Of a stretch of DNA of 64,000 nt, positions 55,801-62,232 are shown piece by piece. The stretch is from Nocardia abscessus (lineage in GTDB: Bacteria > Actinomycetota > Actinomycetes > Mycobacteriales > Mycobacteriaceae): contig NZ_JADLQO010000003.1 of assembly GCF_015477775.1 (NCBI RefSeq), positions 124,001-188,000 of the forward strand, written 5' to 3'. The notes beneath the pieces are model-generated. The model was not told the DNA's origin and ran no database searches. It saw nothing but the letters and a program-made list of their open reading frames with translations. The position numbers and the translations under genes were made by a program. Positions within the stretch are counted from its first letter, which is position 1. Each line of letters starts with the position of its first letter.

Positions 55801-56347
55801 CTGCGTTCATCTGCGCTCGGGCGCGGTCGACCAGCCTGCGGGCGCGTTGTGGATCGTCGCGGGGGGTGCGGGTGATCGTCCAGTTGAGCCCGTTGAGGAC
55901 GATCTCGTGGTAGGTGTCCGTGCCGTCGTGCTCGTCGAGGACGAGCAGCAACCTGGCGTGGTCGGCGGTGAGCGCGGCTGTCATTCGCTCGTCGTCCAGC
56001 GCGTTCATCAACGTCGTGTAGGCATTCGCGAGCCATACCAGTGACTCGCGGTCTCGGTAGGCCTGGAACTGTTCGCGTGCCTCCTCCAGCGCCTGGTACT
56101 GCGGCATGGCGGTGACGCGCGTGACCGCTGGATCACCCGGCCTGCCTGCGATGGCGGCTGCGATTTCCCGGTCGACCAAGCCGGTGAACCCGCTCTGCGC
56201 CTGGAACCGGTGCCAGTGCGCTCGGGCGAGGTGCGGCAGCAGATGCCGAGGGCACTGCTGCGGTGGCGGCAGGCCGGCGGCGAGTAGTGTTCCGACGTCG
56301 CCGGTGTACTCGAAGTTCTCGACCACCAACCGGACGTCGTCGTTCAC
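52817..56347 (-). CDS. large CHAT-domain protease with helical-repeat N-terminus
   Basis: A 1176-residue protein. Residues from about 60 to 850 are helical repeats of TPR type (for example IPTEDRGRRALRLSTLASAL, then AEERAYRAALALLGLDH-like units). The C-terminal 280 residues are a CHAT (caspase-like) domain: strand TALVVGVGE, catalytic H1041 in IAHFACHARAV, catalytic C1084 in AFLSACDTASPD, and the conserved end FRGVIGTLWHTADSTETAEA with WAAHVHVG. CHAT proteases act in bacterial conflict systems, cutting effectors such as gasdermins or partner proteins. The GTG at 56347 is taken as start because the domain-like sequence begins there. It is divergent from a coupled pair encoding a small Cys protein and a membrane protein. 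Confidence 0.85.
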   Translation of the reverse strand: MNDDVRLVVENFEYTGDVGTLLAAGLPPPQQCPRHLLPHLARAHWHRFQAQSGFTGLVDREIAAAIAGRPGDPAVTRVTAMPQYQALEEAREQFQAYRDRESLVWLANAYTTLMNALDDERMTAALTADHARLLLVLDEHDGTDTYHEIVLNGLNWTITRTPRDDPQRARRLVDRARAQMNAGRRPGQILADYRAAAQLALRERPVWRDVALELAQYQSDLYTATGTPIHLAGALVTCRDLADALKRDFGNTATVPALGQLEQEVSGRIGPETARFLLTCHRDPDALRAQYNLVGSLRQQAVTAEVLEQRRDQAWVLAIGLPLDHDGRLDALLDLYDAHNDLWEIGGDTEAITLAYDTVTEALLTTAPDDAHRAALLHALANSATTAAMQTGSPDEAKQAVDAARAALDIPTEDRGRRALRLSTLASALIMQFELGGNPAAGQEAVTVAEEAVALTPPGDSELPLRWSTLSRAAREAARAGDHDMFVKAVDAGAAAVATIPAEDVRRIGMLYNYAAAVQTQAVATNVTDTGPFREAERAYRAALALLGLDHPDVPRIESTIADLLYRRYRQCGDLDALDDSLELAQRAVGRTPREHHWWPLRAIALARSARELAMFGGARADQLRRLAITHYRAVAAHPATSAQHRMICEQAQAAMHAETDPAVWLDTQERVIAAIPATVSRALSRSRRLAAVRQLDGLADRVVDAGVRSDQLVRALEMVEQCRGLLFGDAWGIRRGWARLRRAQPQLAEELSEVEHTLTDADARSDLTFHIEVEFGGRTSTRDRDPRPQAVEQIRQLAARRDRLLAEARAVPGFEDLLAPPNLEVLRTRIAGHAAVVVSAAGTALVVPADYSQPVEAVPLRQMTATAARAQVRRLRAALADVKDPACSFDRREQAQRDMHAVLEWLWDTTAGPVLDRVTTSRLWWCPIGITAQLPLHAAGRHRDGVGQTVFDRVVSSYTPSLTALADTVTTPRPHRTRPTALVVGVGERKGVPVLPSARAEAEAVAGLLPGSTVLIDSAADPEAIEQGLHEHTIAHFACHARAVSSAEHPDQGGLVLNDGMFVPSFIHDLRTTQAQLAFLSACDTASPDPALLDEPLNLASAFHLAGFRGVIGTLWHTADSTETAEAVYAALTAHGTQPADTAEAATALTETLRRMRNTYPAVPTRWAAHVHVGD

Positions 56348-56418
56348 GCGCAGCCCCCGATTCCGTTCGGTCCACGGTAGCGTAATCGGGAACGCGGAGA
56401 AGGAGATTCGGAGTCGGC

Positions 56419-56775
56419 ATGGCACCAACGACCGGTCCTCGGGTCGAAGTCCTGTGCGAGCAGGCGGGAGAGGCGCTGGCCGAGCGCGCTTCTCGCTATG
56501 GCGTCGCCGACGTGCTGGCCAGAATCGTCGCGGCGGCCGAGCGGGGCGAAGTGTCCGAAGCAGACCTCGACCTGCTCGACAGCGCCTTCGCGCAGCACGG
56601 CATCGACAACCTGACGCGGGCGCACCGTGGCTTCGAACCGTGGAAGGGAGCGCGGAGCGTCGTGGCCGCCGCATGGGTGTGCCCTGCTGGTGCGTGCACA
56701 CGGGCCGCGACCGGCGAACGTCCGTTCTGCCGACTCACCGGGGAGCTGTTCCGCGAGACCAGGATCGACCTGTGA
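56419..56775 (+). CDS. small Cys-containing protein paired with the CHAT protease
   Basis: A 118-residue protein. The first 65 residues are helical and acidic (EALAERASRYGVADVLARIV). The end carries C88-P-A-G-A-C93 and C104 with the pattern WVCPAGACTRAATGERPFC, a possible metal- or cofactor-binding knuckle. It overlaps the membrane protein gene by 4 bp (GTGA) and is divergent from the CHAT gene across 71 bp. It matches no family I can name, but a Cys-x4-Cys small partner next to a CHAT protein is suggestive of a dedicated complex member or substrate. Confidence 0.7.
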   Translation: MAPTTGPRVEVLCEQAGEALAERASRYGVADVLARIVAAAERGEVSEADLDLLDSAFAQHGIDNLTRAHRGFEPWKGARSVVAAAWVCPAGACTRAATGERPFCRLTGELFRETRIDL

Positions 56776-57647
56776 ACGCGTTCCTCACCGAACTCGGCAA
56801 GAACCTGGGCACCCGCTGGGCTTCAGCGCTCGCGCTGCCCGCCGCGGTGTTCGTCGCCGTTGTGATTGTGGCGGTCGTGCTAGGGCCCTCTCGCGCACTC
56901 GATTTCACGCTGTTGCGGACGCGCGTGACAGCGGTGTCGACCGGGTCCGCGCTGGCATGGGCCGCAGCGGCGTTCCTCGCCGCGACCGCCGTGGTCGGGC
57001 TGGCGGCGACCGCGCTCGGCGGCGTGGTGATCTCCGCATGGGGAGTGACAGGCACGGGTGCAGGCAGGCCGTTCGCCGCTCTGCGCCACCGCCGTTGGCG
57101 GCGTGCGGCGGCGAAGGCGGACGTCGCGGTCAAGGCGGTGCTGGCCGACCGATCGGACCGGCGAGCCAAGAGTAAGGCGCGTCGGTCCGTGCTGCGGCGC
57201 GACGCGATCTCCCAGATCGAACCGGCATGCCCGACGTGGGCGGGAGACCGGCTGCGGGCCGTGGACGACCGCATCAGCCGCGGCGCGGGGCTCGACCTCA
57301 CCACAACGTGGCCGCGGCTGTGGCTGGTGCTGCCCGACGCGGCGCGGACGGAGCTGGCGACGGTCCAGGAGCGGTGTGCTTCCGCCGCCCGTACCCCGGT
57401 GTGGGGCTTGGCCTATCTGGCGGTCGGTGTGTACTGGTGGCCGGCGCTCGTGCCGGGGGTATGCGCAATTCTGGTGTCCCGTCATCGGATCCGCCGTGCG
57501 GTGGGGGTGTACGCCGACCTCGTGGAGGCCTCGGTCGACCTGTACGCCCGCGACGTCGCCAACCAACTCGGATTCGAGCTGACGGGCAGGTTGACACCGA
57601 CGATCGGCGAGCAGTTGACCGAGGTGCTGCAAAAACGGCCTAGCTAA
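56772..57647 (+). CDS. membrane protein coupled to the small Cys protein
   Basis: A 291-residue protein. Hydrophobic helices lie at about 18-38 (LALPAAVFVAVVIVAVVLG), 62-90 and 211-235 (GLAYLAVGVYWWPALVPGV). A basic soluble stretch (FAALRHRRWRRAAAKADVAV) and a central region PTWAGDRLRAVDDRISRG with TTTWPRLWLVLP lie between helices 2 and 3. I recognise no named family. The GTG start is coupled to the preceding stop. As partner of a CHAT protease it is a plausible membrane effector or anchor, but this is inference from context. Confidence 0.75.
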   Translation: MNAFLTELGKNLGTRWASALALPAAVFVAVVIVAVVLGPSRALDFTLLRTRVTAVSTGSALAWAAAAFLAATAVVGLAATALGGVVISAWGVTGTGAGRPFAALRHRRWRRAAAKADVAVKAVLADRSDRRAKSKARRSVLRRDAISQIEPACPTWAGDRLRAVDDRISRGAGLDLTTTWPRLWLVLPDAARTELATVQERCASAARTPVWGLAYLAVGVYWWPALVPGVCAILVSRHRIRRAVGVYADLVEASVDLYARDVANQLGFELTGRLTPTIGEQLTEVLQKRPS

Positions 57648-57748
57648 CTGATATCGGCCCAGGACTCGAAGCCCCCGCAGGCTACGAGGAAGAGCACGTC
57701 GCAGGCCTCCGAGTCCTCGAAGGCGTCGTCCTCGGATGAAAGACCCAC
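57644..57748 (-). CDS. possible 34-residue acidic two-Cys peptide
   Basis: From a GTG at 57748 the frame reads VGLSSEDDAFEDSEACDVLF and on to LVACGGFESWADIS. It is strongly acidic with C16 and C24, and lies 41 bp after the 618-residue effector-like gene, its stop overlapping the stop of the convergent membrane protein. GGCGG precedes the GTG. The acidic start and a short hydrophobic Cys/Ser/Trp end recall ribosomal peptide precursors, but no modification enzyme is adjacent. Real expression is uncertain. Confidence 0.3.
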   Translation of the reverse strand: MGLSSEDDAFEDSEACDVLFLVACGGFESWADIS

Positions 57749-57789
57749 AGGTAACCGCCGACCAGCTGCCGGGCGAGGGTGGAACGCAG

Positions 57790-59646
57790 TCACGGACTCA
57801 TCGGCCTGCCGAATGCCTCTTCCAGGAATCCGGACGGATCCCCCAGCAGGCCCCTGACGATCGCCTCGACCAGCGGGCGCGGGTGGATGTCGTATCCCTC
57901 GACCCTGTCGTCGTCCAATTCCCTTGCGGCGGAGAGCTTGGCGGTGATCGTCGGGCCGTACCCGCGGATCCAGGTGTCGATCTCGCCGCGCAGGTTCGCC
58001 GGGATGCTGCCCCACCGCCAGTTCTCCAGTTCGACCTGCGAAGTCGCCACGGACGACGTGCTGGAACTGGAGGTATTGGTCGCCGCCAGCGGCTTGGGAA
58101 CGAACCGCGTGACGTCCGGATACGGCGGTGCGATCCTGGCCCTCAGTTCGGCGAGCGCCTCGTCACGGACCGGATCGCGGTAGGGACCCGGCCTGCCGAG
58201 GTACGCGAACGCCACCCGCCGGTTCAGCCGGAACTGACCGGGCACGGTGGTCACCGGAGATCGCTCGCCTTCGCTGCGCGCCGCGATCTGGTCGGCGCCG
58301 ACACCTTCCGATCGCAACCGCTCGGCCACCGCGTTCGCCCGGCGCAGACCCAGCGCCTCGTTGTACGGGTCCGTCCCGGTCGGGTCGGTATGGCCGACCA
58401 ACGTCACCTGCATTTCGGGATGCGCATGCAAGTACGCCGCGGCGGCTTTCAGCTGACCGCCCGCCGCCGGGGACAGGTCGGCGGAATCGAAGGCGAAGTA
58501 GGCGATTTGCGGGGCCTGCGCGGGGTCGGCCGCCTTCCCGCGCGTCCGTCCTACTTCATACGCGGCGTTGACATGCGCGATAGCGGCGGCGATCGCCATT
58601 TCGGCCTGAGCCTTGCTCACCGGGCTGTCACCCAGCTTGGCGTCACCGAACGCGGTCCACGGCTCGGGATGCGCCTCGCTGGACACCGCCACCCCGCGAC
58701 CGCCTTCCAGATCGTGCATCGCTCCGCTGACCACACCGGCCACCGCGAGCGCGAAGTAGTCGTTCAGCTTGGCTCGGCCACCATCGATCTGCGCGATCGC
58801 CGTGGCCAGCCGCGCGCCGACGGCAGCGCGCACTTTCCGCCGCACCACGAAATCCGGCCAATTGGTCTGCGGGCTGATTTGAAGGACCAATCCCTCGATC
58901 AGCCTCTCGGACATCCGGCTGATGAAGAAATCGACCACCGGCGGGCCGAAATTGGCTCGGTACCAGCCGATGATGTCCGGACGCGGCGTGCGGATATGCC
59001 CGCCGGAGAACGCGTCGGTCAGGAAGTGCTGGGCGAATGCCTCGCGCGCGAGAGCCAGCTGCAAGCCCGCCTCGTTCCTGGTGAGACCAGCATCCAGCGC
59101 CGCCGTGATGGCCGCGGTGTGGTCGGTGGCCCAACGGTCGATGGCCTGGCCCGACGCGTTGAAATGCGAAGTGTTCTCGGCGGCGAGCTTCAGGAAGGTG
59201 ACCAGCCGGTCGGACTTCTGTTCAGCAGTAGGCTCGGGCAACCGCGAATGCGCCGGATCGGGGATGTGGTCGTCCCGGAATGCCGCGAGCAGCCGTTGCT
59301 TTCCCGCCTCGTCCCTGGTGTCGGCGAGCAAGTCGTCGAGCGTCGCATATTCGTCGCCGGCGAGGGCGATGAGGTCTCCCCAGCTCAGCAGGACGCCGTT
59401 GCCGAGATCGACCGTCCGGCCGGTGCCGTCGCCGAGTTCCTTGTGCTCCCTGCCTACGAAACGCTGCACGGTGGGCCGGCCGGCGATCGCCGTGCCCACC
59501 GCTCGGTTCCCCGCCTGCCGTTGCAAGCCCAGCAGCACTCCCGGCAACCCGCTCGGCCGGTCTTCCGCCGTCGGCGCGCGCTGGGGTACGGGACCGGCGC
59601 GCCGCACCGATTCCGCAGCCACCTGCCGGTCCTGCGCCGATGTCAC
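57790..59646 (-). CDS. eCIS-effector-like protein with PLC-like zinc motif and OmpA domain
   Basis: A 618-residue protein. Residues 39-62 carry the motif LLGLQRQAGNRAV...TVQR, found at the N-terminus of many cargo or associated proteins of actinobacterial contractile injection systems. At about 66-360 is a region with EHKELGDG, ENTSHF, D-R-W-A-T-D-H and REAFAQHFLTDAFSGGHIR; the H-x3-D-x5-H pattern is that of zinc phospholipase C / P1 nucleases. At about 380-490 is an OmpA-type domain (IAYFAFDSADLSPAAGGQLK, VGHTDPTGTDPYNEALGLRR). The remaining 130 residues are unassigned. The GTG at 59646 is used. No sheath, tube or baseplate gene is in the window. Confidence 0.8.
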   Translation of the reverse strand: MTSAQDRQVAAESVRRAGPVPQRAPTAEDRPSGLPGVLLGLQRQAGNRAVGTAIAGRPTVQRFVGREHKELGDGTGRTVDLGNGVLLSWGDLIALAGDEYATLDDLLADTRDEAGKQRLLAAFRDDHIPDPAHSRLPEPTAEQKSDRLVTFLKLAAENTSHFNASGQAIDRWATDHTAAITAALDAGLTRNEAGLQLALAREAFAQHFLTDAFSGGHIRTPRPDIIGWYRANFGPPVVDFFISRMSERLIEGLVLQISPQTNWPDFVVRRKVRAAVGARLATAIAQIDGGRAKLNDYFALAVAGVVSGAMHDLEGGRGVAVSSEAHPEPWTAFGDAKLGDSPVSKAQAEMAIAAAIAHVNAAYEVGRTRGKAADPAQAPQIAYFAFDSADLSPAAGGQLKAAAAYLHAHPEMQVTLVGHTDPTGTDPYNEALGLRRANAVAERLRSEGVGADQIAARSEGERSPVTTVPGQFRLNRRVAFAYLGRPGPYRDPVRDEALAELRARIAPPYPDVTRFVPKPLAATNTSSSSTSSVATSQVELENWRWGSIPANLRGEIDTWIRGYGPTITAKLSAARELDDDRVEGYDIHPRPLVEAIVRGLLGDPSGFLEEAFGRPMSP

Positions 59647-59807
59647 CGCAACAGTGTCGCGCCACGGCCGACTCCGGCAAAAGGACAGTTGATCAGGTGT
59701 GCCCGATCGGGCAATTGTGCGCTTCGAAAGGGAGCGATCCCGGAGCTCGGGTCCAGTAGCCGCCCGAGCGTACGCGGTGGGACAACCGGGGCGGATAGGC
59801 TGGCGGT

Positions 59808-60650
59808 ATGTCGGACACGGTGGCATCCAACGCATTCTCCGTCGCGCTCGTGCTGGGCGGGGGTGGTCCGGTCGGCCTTTCGTGGTTGGCGGGGTTGGCC
59901 ACCGGATTGCGGGACAACGGCATCGACTTGTCGCTGGCGGACCGGTTCGTGGGCACCTCGGCCGGGGCGGTCGTCGGCGCGGTCCTGGCCGACGGTGGTG
60001 ATCCGGCGCGATTGTTGCGGCCGCCGTCGCCGTCATCGCCGCCGGTGCGGGCGGATCCGGCGCGGATGGGGGAGATATTCGCCGTCTTGCGCGACCCGGG
60101 ACAAGAACCGGCGCAGGCCCGTCGCCGGGCGGGTGAACTGGCACTGGCCGCCCAGGTCGGCGAGCCGGACGAGCACATCGCGCGCATGGGCGGACTGGCC
60201 GGTGTTGCGCAGTGGCCCGCCCGCGACCTGCTCGTCGCCGCGATCGATATCACCACCGGCGAGCGACAGGTGTGGACCCGAGACGGCGCGGCGTCGTTGC
60301 CCGAGGCGCTCGCATCGAGTTCCGCGGTGCCGGGTGTCTTTCCGCCGATTCCGATCGACGGCCGTCACTACATCGACGGCGGATTGGGTTCACCGGTCAA
60401 CGCGGACCTGGCCGCGGGCGCGGATGTCGTGGTGATCTTCGAGCCCTTAGCGCACATGTTTCCGCGCGTTCCCAGCGATCGCCAATTGGGTTCGGCCACA
60501 GAGATTTCCATAGTCTCCGACGACGACGCCATCGCCGCGTTCGGGTTCGATCTGTTCGCCATGGCCGCCCTGGCCCCCGCGCATGCGGCCGGTGTGCGCC
60601 AGGCCGCCGATGCCGCGCCGCGATTGAAGGACGTCTGGCCCGACCGCTGA
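59808..60650 (+). CDS. patatin-like phospholipase
   Basis: A 280-residue patatin-like lipase. The oxyanion hole is LVLGGGGPVGLSW, the nucleophile is S51 in VGTSAGAVVG and the catalytic Asp is D190 in YIDGGLGSP, giving the Ser-Asp dyad. It should hydrolyse lipid acyl esters in the cytoplasm or at the membrane; there is no signal peptide. TAGGCT at 59796-59801 lies 6 nt before the ATG. Its place beside a PLC-like effector and a CHAT protease is notable but could be chance. Confidence 0.88.
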   Translation: MSDTVASNAFSVALVLGGGGPVGLSWLAGLATGLRDNGIDLSLADRFVGTSAGAVVGAVLADGGDPARLLRPPSPSSPPVRADPARMGEIFAVLRDPGQEPAQARRRAGELALAAQVGEPDEHIARMGGLAGVAQWPARDLLVAAIDITTGERQVWTRDGAASLPEALASSSAVPGVFPPIPIDGRHYIDGGLGSPVNADLAAGADVVVIFEPLAHMFPRVPSDRQLGSATEISIVSDDDAIAAFGFDLFAMAALAPAHAAGVRQAADAAPRLKDVWPDR

Positions 60651-60796
60651 CCGGCACGCGGCAGGCCCCGACGACGCGGTCCGCATGATGGACGAGACCG
60701 GCTGCGACGGCGTCGTCGGCGCCGGTCGGCATCCTGACCAGCAGGATCTCTCGGTGTGGTTGCGGCTACCGAGGTCGCCCTTCGACGGCGAACGGA

Positions 60797-62230
60797 TCAT
60801 CCGGCTTCGTCCGGCGCGTACCCCAGGATGGCCTTGGTCTCCAGGTAGTCGTGGAAGCCGAATTCGCCCCACTCGCGGCCGTTTCCGCTCTTGCGGTAGC
60901 CGCCGAAGGGTGCGTGGAAGTCGAAGGCGTCGTTGATGGTGATCCAGCCCGCCCGGACGCGGCGGGCTACGGCGCGGGCCTGGTCCAGGTCGGCGCCCGC
61001 GACGTTGCCCGCGAGTCCGTACTCGGTGTCGTTGGCGATGTCGACGGCGTGGTCGAGGCTGTCGTAGCCGAGGATGGCCAGGACCGGGCCGAAGATCTCC
61101 TCGCGGGCTATGGTCATGTCGTTGGTGACGTTCGCGAACACGGTGGGCCGGACGTAGTAGCCCTTGGCGAGTCCGTCGGGGCGGCCGGCGCCGCCCACCA
61201 CCAGCGTGGCTCCCTCGTCGATGCCCTTCTGGATGAGCGCCTGGATCTTGTCGAACTGGGATCCGGAGACCACGGGGCCCAGCGCCACGTCCCCGCCGGG
61301 GTCGCCCACGGTGAGCTGGGCAGCGGCCCGGCGAGCGACGTCGACGGCCTCGTCCATGCGGGCGCGGGGAACCAGCATTCGCGACAGCGCGCTGCAGGTC
61401 TGACCGGAGTTCATCATCATCGGGCCGATCGCGGCGGCGACATTGGTCGCGAAGTCCGCGTCGTCGAGCACGATGTTCGCGCTTTTGCCGCCCAGTTCCT
61501 GGGTGACCCGCTTGACGCTGGGCGCGGCATTGCGCGCGATCTCGATACCCGCGCGGGTGGAGCCGGTGAAGGAGATCAGATCCACGTCCGGATGCGCCGA
61601 CAGCGGTACACCGACGCTGGGACCGTCGCCCTGCACGAGGTTGAAGACGCCGGCGGGAACGCCTGCGGCATCGAGGATTTCGGCGAAGACCTGCCCCGTG
61701 AAAGGCGAACGCTCCGACGGCTTGAGCACCGTGGTGCAGCCGGTGGCGACGGCGGGGAACACCTTCACGGCGATCAGGCTCATCGGCCAGTTCCACGGTG
61801 TGATGAGGCCGCAGACGCCGATGGGTTCCTTGACGATCAGGGTGGCGCCGCGCTGCTGCTCGAAGACGAAGTTCTGCAGGACTTCGATGGCGGTCGCCAG
61901 GTGTCCGGCCCCGAGGTCGACCTGGAAGCCGCCTGCCAGCGTGCTCGGTGCGCCCATTTCCTCGGTCAGCGCCGCGGCGAGATCGCCCGCGCGCTTGCCG
62001 TATTCCACGCCGATGGCGCGCAGCAGCTCGATCCGCTCGGCCACCGGGGACGCCGACCAAGCGGGAAACGCTTCGCGGGCGGCCGCGACCGCCCGGTCCA
62101 CGTCCGCGGCAGACCCGTTGGCGACGGTGCCGCACACCTGCTCGGTCGCCGGGTTCACGACCTCGAAGGACTGCGCCTCGGCCGGATAGACCCAGGCGCC
62201 GCCGATGTAGAACTTGGAATACTCGCGCAT
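60797..62230 (-). CDS. NAD(P)-dependent aldehyde dehydrogenase
   Basis: A 477-residue aldehyde dehydrogenase: MREYSKFYIGGAWVYPAEAQ, the cofactor loop GLITPWNWPMSLIAVKVFPA, E245 in TQELGGKSANIV, nucleophile C279 in NSGQTCSALSRM, and REEIFGPVLAI near the end. It begins 2 nt after the stop of the thiamine-diphosphate enzyme gene and follows it in the same operon, which suggests it oxidises the aldehyde that enzyme releases from a 2-oxo acid. The closest named analogues by layout are benzoylformate decarboxylase and its dehydrogenase, but the substrate is unproven. Confidence 0.92.
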   Translation of the reverse strand: MREYSKFYIGGAWVYPAEAQSFEVVNPATEQVCGTVANGSAADVDRAVAAAREAFPAWSASPVAERIELLRAIGVEYGKRAGDLAAALTEEMGAPSTLAGGFQVDLGAGHLATAIEVLQNFVFEQQRGATLIVKEPIGVCGLITPWNWPMSLIAVKVFPAVATGCTTVLKPSERSPFTGQVFAEILDAAGVPAGVFNLVQGDGPSVGVPLSAHPDVDLISFTGSTRAGIEIARNAAPSVKRVTQELGGKSANIVLDDADFATNVAAAIGPMMMNSGQTCSALSRMLVPRARMDEAVDVARRAAAQLTVGDPGGDVALGPVVSGSQFDKIQALIQKGIDEGATLVVGGAGRPDGLAKGYYVRPTVFANVTNDMTIAREEIFGPVLAILGYDSLDHAVDIANDTEYGLAGNVAGADLDQARAVARRVRAGWITINDAFDFHAPFGGYRKSGNGREWGEFGFHDYLETKAILGYAPDEAG

Positions 62231-62232
62231 GA

